64,000 nucleotides of DNA from Brasenia schreberi. Lineage: Eukaryota; Streptophyta; Magnoliopsida; Nymphaeales; Cabombaceae. Numbering within the stretch: the first letter of the stretch is position 1; each line of letters begins with the position of its first letter. Positions 28,601-35,899 of this stretch are shown here, piece after piece. The notes beneath the pieces are model-generated. The model searched no databases. It saw nothing but the letters and a program-made list of their open reading frames with translations, and was not told where the DNA came from. Position numbers and translations under genes: made by a program. Location of the stretch: positions 13,873,501 to 13,937,500 of the forward strand of contig JAYKKT010000074.1 of NCBI GenBank assembly GCA_036023115.1, in the 5' to 3' direction.

Positions 28601-31600
28601 AACAATTAAGTGTGATACTGATTGTAAATTTGTAATTGAATTTTGATGGATGTTATGTACTTTTTGAATTAGCTTAGCATTTATGTACTTTTGATGGATG
28701 CATAAGCATAACATGTACAATCTCTAAAGATGCTTTCTAAGGCTACTTTCGATGCTTTATTGCAAATTATTGTTCAATGAAATTGTCATTGTCTTTGATT
28801 AGTGGGTAAGTATGATCAAAATAATGTAATATGTTATCTGTAGTTGCAACTTGCAAGTGATCGTGTTTTTTATAGTTTGTTATTCGACTTGTATTAAGCA
28901 TTGAAAGTGATGGCACATTCGTTATCTTCTGTTGTAGGTGATCATCGAGTGGATATGGTTAATATATAGTTCGGATATTAAAACAAAAATGAAAGGCAAA
29001 AGAAGATTAAAAACTCCTATCACCAACATGTTCAACAGTTGAAATAATGAGAGATTAAGGCAATAGAACTTGCACAGACATATCAAATCCACACGAGATT
29101 CTCAGATGTTCATGAATTTGCTGGATAGCATATGGAATGCACCGTTTTGGGATAATAACTTGAGTGTTATAACCCAGAACGGTGCATTCCATATGCTATC
29201 CAGCAAATTCAGGAACATCTGGGAATCTCGTGTGGATTTGATATTTCTGTGCAGGTGCTATTGCCTTAATCTCTCATTATCTGTTGAACATGTTGGTGAT
29301 AGGAGTTTCTAATCTTCTTTTGCCTTTCATTTTTGCTTGTATGTCCGAACTTTCATGCACCTGGGTTGGAGATGAGGCATACTACAAATAATATAGGCTA
29401 AAAGGTATGTGACATTCCTCCTTTACTAGTTTTTCTTGTTCATTAGTGAGTGTTTTGCTCATTCATTTATTAAAGAACTAGTTATGTTTCTTGATATTTC
29501 TTAGAAGTTAGAAAACCTATTATATATATATATATATAATTTTTTAATCATAAATAAAAGTGTACCGCTAAATTCGCTATATCCCCGCTACCGCTATATC
29601 AGGGTCAACCGCTAACAACCCGCTAACCGCTATTGACAACATAGGGTTATATAATGCTGAAAGTTATAATTAAGGTAAACCATGTGAATAAGAAAAGAAG
29701 AGGGAGGTGGTAGCCATGAGAGCGCCGAACTGCACCTCAGTTGTCCACTTTTTTTCATGTGATTTGATCATTATTCACAATTGTTCACACACGAATCAAC
29801 ACACTCATCCATCTAACATCTTCATTTATGTCAGACATCTTTTGTACATGTTGATGATTAACTGCCCAACACTCAAAACCATAAAACATGGTAGGCCTAA
29901 TTGATGCTCTATAATATTTACCTTTTAACTTTAATGGTATCTTCTAATCACAAAGAATACCTGATGCTCCTCTCCATTTTAACCAACCCGCATTAATTCT
30001 ATGCGTAACATCTCCAACAATTCTTCCATCACTTTGAAAAATTGACCCTAGGTATTTAAACCTTTCTTTTGGGGGGATGCAATGTGTGCCAATTTTAATT
30101 TCTATGTCCTTTGAAGTAACCAAATGATCAAACTTACATTCCATATATTCTGTTTTTGTTCTACTAAGTCAGAGGCCTTTGCTTTCTAATGTTTCTCTCC
30201 ATAGTTTCAATTTTCTATTAACTTTTTTCTTAGACTCCACTAATACAATGTCATCTGCAAATAACATACACCAAGGTACTTCATCTTAAATATGTTTTGT
30301 TAACTCATCAATCACCATTATAAATAAGTATGGACTTAAAGTTGATCCTTGATGTAACCCAATATTAACTTAAAAGAAGTCTATCGTTCCTTCATGAGTC
30401 CTCACACATGTTTTTGCACCATTGTACATGTCTCTTATAAGGTTAATGTATGTCAATGGGATACCCCTTTTTCCAAAGTTCTCCAAAGAACCTCCCTCAG
30501 TACCCTATCATAAGCTTTTTCTAAATCAATAAATATCATGTGAAGGTCTTTCCTTTTTGCTCTAAAATGTTCCGTAAGACATCTCAAAAGGTGAATCGCT
30601 TCAACAGTAGATCTGCCTGGCATGAATCCAAATTGGTTCTTTGTTGTACTTGATATTTATCTTAACCTACGTTCGATAATTCTTTCCCACAATTTCATAG
30701 TATGACTCATTAACTTGATACCTCAATAATTCGCACAATTCTGAATGTCTCCCTTGTTCTTATATATGGGTATAAGTGTACTCGCTCTCCATTCCTCAGG
30801 CATCTTTTGGTTTCTCCATATTTCATTAAATAGTCTTGCGAGCCAAGTGATTCCTATTTCTCTAGTATTTTCCAAACTTCTATAGGAATATTGTTTGGTC
30901 CTACCGATTTACCACCCTTTATATGTTTAAGAGCCTCTTTGACTTCATTCTTTTGAATACGTCGATAGAAATTGTGGTTTATATACTTTTCTGATGTGGC
31001 TAACTCTCCTAAGCTAATACTAACATCTTTATTTTCATTAAAAAGCTTATAAAAATAGCTTTTTTCATCTATTTCTTATATCATCATTTGCCACTAGAAT
31101 TTTTTCATCCGTCCTTCATGCATCTAACATAATTAAGATTTTTAGTTTTCTTATCTCTTGCCCTAGCTATCCTAAAAATATCTCTTTCACCCTCTTTTGA
31201 GTTGAGTTTTTTATATAAATTCTCCCAAATTTTAGCTTTTGCTTCACAGACAACCTTTTTCGCTTCCTTCTTTGCTTTCTTATAAGCCTCTAAAGTTTCA
31301 CTAGTTTTCTTAGCATAATGTAATTTGTAACATGCCCTCTTTGCCTTGATTTTATTTTGCACTACTTCACTCCACCACCAAGCTTCTTTTTGTACCGGTA
31401 TACCTCCCTTAGATACACCTAACACATCTTTCGCCACTTTCCTAATATGTATAGCCATATTGTTCCACATATCACTGGGTGTACCAACATAATTTCAAAC
31501 ATCTCCTTGAAAGACTTTCAGTTTAAATATATCTTCTTTCTTGCTTTTGAGGTTCCACCATTTAGTCTGAATAGCTTAATGCACTCTTTTCTTCTTTGTT

Positions 31601-34600
31601 CATTTTTTTATTTGTAAATCGATAACTAAAAGTCGATGTTGAGTGGTTAAGCTTTCTCCTAGAATTACCTTGCAATCTTTATAACACGCTCTATCTTTTT
31701 TTCTATAAATAAAGTAATCAATTTGTGTTTGTGATAAGCCACTCTTATAAGTAATTAAATGTTCATCTCATTTTTTGAAGATTGTATTGACTATGAAGAG
31801 ATCAAATGCCATAGCAAAATTTAAAATCTCCCTACCTTCCTCATTTATATCCCCAAAACCAAAGTTTCCATGAATCTCTTGATATCCTAATGCCCCTTTA
31901 CCAACATGTCCATTTAAGTCTCCTCCTAAACAAATCATCTTCCTTTGTGGAATCTTTTGAATCACCTTATCTAACTCTTCCCAAAAAGTTGTCTTTATAC
32001 TATCTTCTAGTCCTACTTGGGGTGCGTAAGCACAAACTATATTCAAAACCTCTACTCCTAACACTAATTTCAACGTCATGATTCGGTCACCATATCGTTG
32101 TATGTCTACTACACTAAGGTATGAAAAACTAAATTTGGAAAGTATTAAAAGAGGTAGAGGACGACCACAAAAGTGTTAGAAAGAAACAATAAAGAATGAT
32201 CTATCTTAAACATGGCACATGATAGAGCTCTGTGGAAACAAAGAATCCATGTAGTTGACCCCGTCTAGTATGGAAAAAGGCTTAGTTGTTGTAGTTCTAG
32301 GTGTGATAATACCAACTCCGTTTCGAGCGTTTTCTTTACCTGAGTACCATAATTTAAAACCTGTATCCTCTATCTCCTCTGCTTTTTCTCCAACCCATTT
32401 TGTCTCTTGTAAACATACAATATGAATCTTTCTCCGAATCATAATATCTACCACCTCCATTAGCTTACCGGATAATGTTCCGATATTTCAAGAACAAATA
32501 CGAATCTTATTATCTAGGACTAGCTTCCTTACCCCCCACATCCATCCATATTGAAAATGCGGAGACCCTCTCTGAAAATTATTCACTACATTCAGGTGGC
32601 AATATAGCGGGACTAACTTCTTTACCCACACCCGTCCATAATATGGGAACCCTCTCTGCAATTTATTCACTACATTCGGCTGAAAATGTAGTGGCCCTTG
32701 CAATTACGCACACCTTATGTTCAAATTGTATATGATATGTCATATTACAACCACAAACTGGTGCATTGCCTGACTGTTCCTACATGAAAGTTTGAAACAT
32801 GCATGCTGCAAGAAATTCTGAAGCAAGTTTCTCGTGAAGATTGATATAGTTACTAGAGGGATGGATAAATCTCTACTAGGAAATGTCATTATATGTAATA
32901 TGTTCCTAAAGATAAATGAGCACATCTAACAGAGTGACAAGGATTTTTACTATGTTGTTATATCTCATTTGATGATACTTAAGTCTCTGCAGAAACAGTC
33001 TATTTGTAGTGATAACATTTCTCTCTGTCAAGTTGATAGGATCAAGTTTAGCATTCACTGATTATATAATCAAGTTGTTGTAAGAGATGACACTTATAAC
33101 TGAGACCACAATTAGATTATGCTAATAGTAATACTATTTATTGTTGCATGAGGCCTGCAAGGTGAGACAATATATTGTCAGGAGGTGTGCAACTCATGGG
33201 TTTGAGGTCCCTGAGTAAATTGCTCCATTGGTTTTGACGCTTGCACAGTCACAAAACTCGATAAGAGATCATGCACGTGGTTCCCGGGCTTCCTTACCAC
33301 AGTTCACCTAGACAGGGGAATGTTTCAGACTTTAGTAGCAGGATCCTGGACGACGATATCCTTCTTGGGAGTAGCCTGGCGGCGTGGCTGAGAGGAAAAG
33401 ATGAAGAAAAGTTCTCCTAGGAGTAGCCTGGATTCTGGAAACATGGTCAAGAAAGGGATGGAAGGTATTATCTTAGGAGTAGCCACGGCCAATCCATTGT
33501 GACTAAGGAAAGCAGTAAAAAGAAAAGAAGCAAATGAATAGGAAACTGAAAATATATATTGATTTAATCAGAGAAGCAGTCCTTACCACTTTTCTTGACA
33601 AATAAGAATTGGCTTTGTTACATAAGCATTGTTTCATCTTTATACAAGGGATGCCGTTTAGTCCTGGAGCTCTCATTTATGAATGATCCCCCTTGACTCC
33701 TTACTCAATTATTTGATTAGACAACCAAACTCTTCTCGCAATTAGGGAGCTCAAATTCCCTATTGATGACTTGATTGGGATGAATTTGTGTAGAGTGGGA
33801 GGCAAACATCCTTCATGATGCAAATCCGCAGTTAATTTCTCTGAAGTTTCATGGCTCTGCCCCTGATCACTTTGGTCCTTATTCTCTAGCCTGAGGATGA
33901 ACTGGTTATCTTGTCCTTGTTGCACCACTTTTTCCAGCAGGCAGTTGTCTGCATATGCTTAATGAGATATGCTATCATTACTATTGTTTGTGTTTTTCAG
34001 GCCATGCAGCTAAATGTTTCCTTCCTAATCTCGTCATTTTCCTGGGGGACATGATACGGTGATCCTGATGTTGTACAGTGCCTTGCAAGTGCAATGGTTC
34101 TTGTTCTCCATAACTCTACCAGGGAATCGGTCGAAGGTATCTTGCCTTTAGCACCTCAGTGATACCTAATAAGGCAGTCCTGGTGTGTTCATTTAGCGAA
34201 GCCTGGCCGCCAAGTTCCAATGTCTGTTCAGTGGCATGTTCACTGAGCTTAGCATCTGATTGGCGAGACTTAATTCTCCATTCTCGTTATCCACCAAGCC
34301 TTTTGATCGAGTCTGGTTGGTCAAAAGGAGGGGAGGGTTTTTTAGTACCAATAGGCGGCTCAATGATTGACTGCCTAGCCTTTTGACTTCTATGCGTCCT
34401 GCTCTACTGGACCTCTTTGATCTTTGGCTTGTCATTAACTAGTGTAAGGTGCCCCATTTGCAGCTGCTTCTGATTACATAACATAACATAAAACCATTCA
34501 TAGAAAAGTCATCCAAATGGGTCCTAATTAACGACTATATTCATATTAAAGGTTCTTTGGATCAAAGATATTAGAATATTGTACGAGCAACCCAAAACCA

Positions 34601-35520
34601 GATATTTATTTTCGTGTAATTATATTTTATGTTCTAGACAATATTTTTCTCATATTTTACGGAGAACAAACAAGATTTTTAGATTGTCCCGGGATTTTGC
34701 ATTGCTGTGAAGTTGCTGAAAGAATATATTTATAAAAGGTCTAGTCATTTTCATCACTGCCCGGGAATCCAAAGGTTGAGATGGTAACATCAGCGAGCCT
34801 ACCTATTCAAGGAAATGCAGCATAAACTATGGACTTCGAACTATTCATCAATTGCCAACACATACATATATACGATCGACAAGTAAATATGTCAATTTTT
34901 AAAAAATTAAGAAAAAGTTCTATGGAATAGCACCAACTTTAAATATCTCAAGAAAATAACGGAACATTAGAAGCCAAGGCCACTCCTAAATAAATCAAAT
35001 GCTAAGATAATTCCTATATAGGAATGAAAAGAAACCATAATTTTAATCAAGAAGGACCGTGTCCGAACAAGAAAAAGCACCAAGAAGCAGAGGAGATGAC
35101 ATACAAATTGACACTCGAACACAAACATAAAAGAACCAAATATCTTACTGAAGCTCGAACAATAGCCTTAATGCGCATCGAATGGTAAACCATGAAAACA
35201 TATCCGGTATCATGAGGACCAATTCTCGATTAGATAAACCAATTGTTCCTACCTCGAAACTGGGGCCACTTCTCCGAACCTGAATCCCACGAAGACCACC
35301 CAGAGAATGGATCCCTGGAGCACTTATCCGGCTTCATCCACTCGCCACTTGCGTCCCCACTTCCGTCAACGGAGCTAGCCTGGACCGTCCAGCCCAATGA
35401 ACGGATGTTTCGCCGGAAAAGTAGAGAACTTCGGCGAATGTAATTGAGAGAAGAGCGTGGAAGTCCTCCACGACGCAGCTGGTATGAATTCGGAGACGAG
35501 GGAGCTCCCAAGGACGCCAT
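1..35520 (-). CDS. Chloroplast SLH-domain protein (At5g23890-like), 3' end beyond window
   Basis: Ten exons read on the minus strand and join in phase: 35520-35253, 11458-11372, 11145-10064, 9282-9194, 2462-2359, 2242-2164, 1986-1911, 1826-1712, 1611-1080 and 263-1 (open at the window edge). Every intron begins GT and ends AG, and there are no internal stops in about 898 codons. Order of parts: Ser/Arg-rich transit-like N-terminus (about 1-55), one hydrophobic segment (about 90-110), a long acidic Ser/Thr-rich linker (120-470), SLH-type repeats (about 480-640), then a Glu/Ala-rich coiled coil (650-890). I recognise the family as the plant SLH proteins typified by Arabidopsis At5g23890, sometimes mislabelled GATA zinc finger. 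A thylakoid or envelope membrane location is inferred; the molecular role is not established. Roughly 50 C-terminal residues are probably outside. Introns 1 and 4 are swollen by transposons. Confidence 0.88.
264..1079 (-). other. SLH gene intron 9
   Basis: A host intron of 816 bp with donor GTAAAC and acceptor TGCAG. I see no repeat or second gene in it. The short open frames on either strand have no recognisable content. Confidence 0.6.
1080..2462 (-). CDS. SLH gene exons 5-9: SLH repeats and coiled coil
   Basis: Exons 2462-2359, 2242-2164, 1986-1911, 1826-1712 and 1611-1080, together with exon 4 (9282-9194, reading [20 protein letters not shown]), make the SLH part. Landmarks are [60 protein letters not shown] and [20 protein letters not shown], each with the hydrophobic and Arg/Trp-Leu pattern of SLH motifs. 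Exon 9 then runs into a heptad-like Glu/Ala/Leu coiled coil ([20 protein letters not shown]). Exon 10 (263-1) continues with [20 protein letters not shown]. Introns are 79 to 817 bp. Confidence 0.87.
2985..3463 (+). mobile_element. Very 5'-truncated RTE-like LINE, split by a solo LTR
   Basis: The LINE 3' tail (ctaacatgacacatgatagg, then the cassette gaatccatgtagccgacccc) runs 2985-3047 and resumes at 3432 with attggaaaaggcttag. An 18-bp target duplication with one mismatch flanks it (2967-2984 and 3464-3481, agaaa-s-aatctaatcaat). The insertion is in SLH intron 4, opposite in orientation to the gene. Its tail matches the longer LINE at 13598. Confidence 0.75.
3048..3426 (+). mobile_element. 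Solo LTR related to copia element D
   Basis: It begins TGTTAATG and ends TATTCACA, and is flanked by CTAGT (3043-3047) and CTATT (3427-3431), a 5-bp target duplication with one change. A TATA box (TATAAAT) is at 3234. The start resembles the minus-strand start of the D LTR (TGTTAACATATAATAGGG), including GC-rich palindromes (see findings). No internal retroelement sequence is present, so it is best read as the product of LTR-LTR recombination. Confidence 0.7.
4073..4318 (-). repeat. 3' LTR of copia A
   Basis: Direct repeat of 8695-8956. It reads TGTTAGAATAGACG to TTATTCAACA on the minus strand. It lacks about 16 bp (an agatcaaatgcaca segment) present in the other copy. Confidence 0.8.
4326..8400 (-). 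pseudogene. Copia A gag-pol, degenerate
   Basis: Fragments in several frames. A zinc-knuckle relic lies at 7718-7660 ([19 protein letters not shown], second Cys lost). Integrase core relics are at 6925-6692 ([20 protein letters not shown] and FDNGGEF), followed by 6488-5926. The RT catalytic YADD ([15 protein letters not shown]) is near 5300-5260, and the RNase H end is at 4601-4326 ([21 protein letters not shown]). Stops and frameshifts throughout make it non-autonomous. Confidence 0.8.
8695..8956 (-). repeat. 5' LTR of copia A
   Basis: Reads TGATAGAATAGACG to TTATTCAATG on the minus strand. The terminal CA has become TG. A TATATAA promoter-like motif lies near 8850. Confidence 0.8.
9283..10063 (-). 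other. SLH gene intron 3
   Basis: A 781-bp host intron between exon 3 (GTAAG donor at 10063) and exon 4 (CACAG acceptor ending at 9283). No repeat or coding content recognised. Confidence 0.55.
10064..11145 (-). CDS. SLH gene exon 3: long acidic linker
   Basis: A 1082-bp exon between TGCAG and AAG|GTAAG. It is rich in Ser, Thr, Glu, Asp and Asn (for example [18 protein letters not shown] stretches) with no recognisable fold. It ends in [20 protein letters not shown], the conserved lead into the SLH region. The linker is typical of this family and diverges quickly between species. Confidence 0.85.
11372..11458 (-). CDS. SLH gene exon 2: membrane segment
   Basis: An 87-bp exon between CTCAG and GTAAGG. 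With the phase-1 G from exon 1 it reads [20 protein letters not shown] followed by [11 protein letters not shown], a single hydrophobic helix with small residues and a basic flank. It keeps phase 1 on both sides. It is separated from exon 1 by a 23.8-kb intron packed with nested transposons, so transcription must cross all of them to join the transit peptide to the rest. Confidence 0.8.
11459..13440. other. Unassigned part of SLH intron 1
   Basis: About 2 kb of AT-rich host intron beginning just past the exon 2 acceptor. It has a pyrimidine-rich run at about 12950-13140 that gives a spurious Phe/Leu-rich open frame. I see no transposon ends or coding motifs. Confidence 0.5.
13445..13560 (+). 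repeat. tRNA-derived SINE-like repeat
   Basis: Contains a pol III B-box-like stretch (gagtttgatactc, 13491-13503) preceded by gctgacttgccagagg and followed by aggtctgcatctaggg. Similar text occurs at 39310-39385 on the plus strand and 42600-42540 on the minus strand. Boundaries are not resolved. Confidence 0.4.
13955..14248 (+). repeat. 5' LTR of copia B
   Basis: A 294-bp direct repeat of the split 3' LTR (24458-24596 plus 29652-29801). The final A has become C. Confidence 0.85.
14880..16222 (+). pseudogene. Copia B gag and protease start, broken
   Basis: Conceptual reading with in-frame stops: gag ([50 protein letters not shown]), then a zinc knuckle at about 15610-15650 ([14 protein letters not shown], last Cys replaced by Phe), then the protease lead WVIDSG at 15912-15930 with a frameshift. 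Stops sit where the sister element C has Arg or Trp codons, suggesting C-to-T decay. Copia C enters at 16233. Confidence 0.8.
16233..16553 (-). repeat. 3' LTR of copia C
   Basis: A 321-bp direct repeat of 21327-21617, starting tgttgaaattaatcagcaac on the plus strand and ending cttcaaca. Confidence 0.85.
16892..18371 (-). pseudogene. Copia C RT and RNase H, broken
   Basis: RT start at 18114-17656 ([41 protein letters not shown]). The catalytic region at 17550-17500 has YVDN where YVDD is needed ([14 protein letters not shown]). RNase H at 17218-16892 ([20 protein letters not shown]). The integrase between about 19700 and 18400 is shredded. RT loss at the catalytic Asp shows the element is dead. 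Confidence 0.8.
19777..20913 (-). pseudogene. Copia C gag and protease, broken
   Basis: gag at 20913-20596 ([40 protein letters not shown]), frameshifted into 20535-20188 ([20 protein letters not shown], then a zinc knuckle decayed to SYSHYGKP). The protease at 20055-19777 is open and has the active-site lead [11 protein letters not shown]. The protein is close to that of copia B, so B and C belong to one family. Confidence 0.82.
21327..21617 (-). repeat. 5' LTR of copia C
   Basis: Pairs with 16233-16553. The outer end reads cttcaact, a CA-to-CT change on the plus strand. A TATATAAGT-like promoter element lies near 21470 on the minus strand. Confidence 0.85.
21623..24445 (+). pseudogene. Copia B integrase, RT and RNase H, broken
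   Basis: The integrase core is nearly intact at 21908-22459 ([38 protein letters not shown]), keeping the D, D and E positions, then a TAA at the border. The RT begins at about 22940 ([20 protein letters not shown]) and breaks near 23054. The catalytic block [14 protein letters not shown] is at 23486-23527. RNase H ([20 protein letters not shown]) runs to 24070 and a degenerate end to 24445. It is the best-preserved pol of the B/C family here but cannot make a full polyprotein. Confidence 0.85.
24597..24690. repeat. hAT1 left terminal and subterminal repeats
   Basis: Dense copies of gctatagcgg/ccgctatagc and gtagcgg in both directions. The right end (29565-29643) has the same motif set (accgctaaattcgctatatc, ctaccgctatatc, ccgctaaccgctatt). 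Such clusters are transposase-binding sites in known hAT elements. Confidence 0.65.
24734..24836 (+). promoter_or_regulatory. hAT1 transposase TATA box and leader exon
   Basis: TATATAAAG at 24734-24742 is followed by a GC- and CT-rich leader ending CCATCTCCAG|GTATGC at 24836/24837, a good splice donor. The matching acceptor is TTGTTGTAG at 26022, six bases before the ATG at 26028. The second hAT copy keeps the same acceptor and ATG (about 50840-50848). Confidence 0.6.
26028..28590 (+). pseudogene. hAT1 transposase (BED/DUF659/hAT-C), inactivated
   Basis: Starts [22 protein letters not shown]-type zinc-finger region follows ([37 protein letters not shown]), then the DUF659 region ([14 protein letters not shown], then [20 protein letters not shown]). 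A catalytic-core continuation lies at 27073-27453. After introns at 27447-27539, 27846-27961 and 28082-28180 come the hAT C-terminal dimerisation block ([10 protein letters not shown]) and a basic/acidic tail ending SFSENE. Defects are a TAA at 26538, a frameshift near 26750 and a TAG at 26995. The same line of protein is seen in hAT2. Role when active: cut-and-paste transposition. Confidence 0.82.
28968..29351. repeat. 384-bp near-perfect inverted repeat (foldback)
   Basis: Arms of about 185 bp meet at about 29160 with a loop of only a few bases. The left arm runs from agttcggatattaaaac to caccgttttgggataataac; the right arm is its reverse complement from gttataacccagaacggtgc to ccgaact at 29351. 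Mismatches are few. It lies between the transposase stop and the right terminal repeat of hAT1. Confidence 0.85.
29944..32460 (-). pseudogene. LINE endonuclease/reverse transcriptase, broken
   Basis: Endonuclease pieces 32460-32300 and 32079-31768; a basic linker 31470-31105 ([20 protein letters not shown]); RT fragments between about 30900 and 30150 with an [12 protein letters not shown] block near 30520 and FADD near 30260; then 30144-29944 ([20 protein letters not shown]). The end of the frame is at 13954-13660, beyond copia B. Frameshifts and TAA/TAG codons separate the pieces, and a plus-strand LINE fragment interrupts the endonuclease. Confidence 0.78.
32116..32294 (+). mobile_element. 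Opposite-strand LINE 3' fragment inside the LINE
   Basis: On the plus strand, aaggtatgaaaaactaaatt leads into the same [20 protein letters not shown] stretch and tail as the main LINE, ending in aaaggcttagttgttg. It breaks the endonuclease between GVGII and VVDIQRYGD. It lacks 22 bp found in the other copy. This is a 5'-truncated later insertion into the LINE. Confidence 0.65.
32515..32705 (-). repeat. LINE 5'-end tandem repeats
   Basis: Two diverged units of about 95 bp share accctctctg, attcactacattc and the ctagcttccttacc / ctaacttctttaccc junction. They lie directly before the endonuclease start (read on the minus strand), as promoter monomers do in some LINEs. Confidence 0.55.
32740..35252. 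other. Unassigned part of SLH intron 1 next to exon 1
   Basis: About 2.5 kb. The interval 33150-34440 is less AT-rich than its surroundings, and has repeated gggagtagcctgg / aggagtagcctgg pieces at 33370-33435. Minus-strand open frames at 33928-33701 and 34435-34193 have no family I recognise. It could be an old transposon or captured exon debris. Confidence 0.4.
35253..35520 (-). CDS. SLH gene exon 1: start codon and transit peptide
   Basis: The exon begins with [19 protein letters not shown] and is rich in Ser, Arg and Leu with few acids for the first 45 residues, as chloroplast transit peptides are. It then becomes acidic and Trp-rich ([16 protein letters not shown]). The donor is CGAG|GTAGG at 35252, leaving phase 1. 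The frame stays open upstream to another ATG at 35712, which would add 64 residues. I prefer 35520 because the family starts with MAS and the 35712 ATG would sit almost on the probable transcription start, just below a TATA-like stretch near 35730-35745. Confidence 0.8.
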
Positions 35521-35699
35521 TGAGTTCCGAATTATGAAAATGAAGAATTTGATGCTTTTCCTCTCTCTCTCTTGCAGAGGAACGTAGATTAGGGCTTCGT
35601 CGTTCGGACCGAAATTTGCAGAAGAGAGATTCCGTTTCAACAGTGACAAGGAAGACGAGGGTCTGAATGTGGGGACATCTTTTACGTCTGCAATTTGGG

Positions 35700-35790
35700 A
35701 TAATTTGGACAACGCCGTTCAGCTATAGATATTTAAAATACCCGGCCATAAGTTTTCCTTCGTTTCGACGCGGTCGCTTGGCCCAAAGCA
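35700..35790 (-). promoter_or_regulatory. Probable promoter of the SLH gene
   Basis: Read on the minus strand, a TATA-like stretch (TATTTTAAATA) lies near 35730-35745, about 210 bp before the chosen ATG. A TGGGCC site-II motif, a known TCP-factor target in plant housekeeping and plastid-protein genes, lies at 35785-35780. The 5' leader contains a GA-rich run near 35560-35575. No transcript evidence is available. Confidence 0.4.
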
Positions 35791-35899
35791 ATTTATAGCC
35801 TAACGGAAAGGGCTCCGGCTGCCAAAACAAGATGCCAAAGAGATCCCAGCCTCCGTGTTTTACGTTGAGGTGTTATAACCCTTGGAAATTATTCATTTT

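Larger units (their letters stand above)
24597..29643 (+). mobile_element. hAT DNA transposon (hAT1) inside copia B 3' LTR
   Basis: Flanked by 8-bp near-identical target duplications (AGGTTATA at 24589-24596; GGGTTATA at 29644-29651), the hAT signature. Excising it restores the copia B LTR as seen at 14090. Ends share an inverted CAATAGCG-GTTAGCGG-like motif (left agttatcaatagcgcgctat, right gctaaccgctattgacaaca). It carries a TATA promoter, a leader exon, a decayed DUF659/hAT-dimerisation transposase and a foldback at its 3' side. Confidence 0.88.
13955..29801 (+). mobile_element. Ty1/copia retrotransposon B (host of C and hAT1)
   Basis: Starts TGTTGGAAACTG and ends GAATCAACA, flanked by identical CACTC (13950-13954 and 29802-29806). 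Removing it restores LINE sequence. A PBS-like TAGTATCAGAGCC at 14249-14261 follows the 5' LTR. A GAGGGGGCG polypurine tract precedes the 3' LTR at 24449-24457. Without copia C and hAT1 it is about 5.4 kb, normal for copia. Confidence 0.9.
24458..29801 (+). repeat. 3' LTR of copia B, split by hAT1
   Basis: Begins TGTTGGAAACTGAATTTCGG at 24458, is cut at 24596 by hAT1, and resumes at 29652 (taatgctgaaagttataa) to end in AATCAACA at 29801. Confidence 0.85.
13598..32740 (-). mobile_element. RTE-like non-LTR retrotransposon (LINE), split by copia B
   Basis: A minus-strand LINE in two parts, about 32740-29802 and 13954-13598, interrupted by copia B with TSD CACTC. Order of parts: 5' tandem repeats, an AP-endonuclease start ([20 protein letters not shown] at 32420-32360), endonuclease continuation ([20 protein letters not shown] near 31930), RT with FADD ([13 protein letters not shown] near 30270-30235), and a C-terminal [18 protein letters not shown] block at 13830-13760. 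The 3' end is a (TTG)n tail seen on the plus strand as acaacaacaac at 13598-13625. A single ORF, endonuclease plus RT, about 3.1 kb net and a short-repeat tail fit the RTE clade. It is full of stops. No target duplication found. Confidence 0.8.

Noticed and set aside
1..35520. Bacterial S-layer protein or horizontal gene transfer
   Set aside because: SLH motifs occur in plant chloroplast proteins of cyanobacterial ancestry. Nine clean spliceosomal introns and a transit-like N-terminus argue for an ordinary plant gene.
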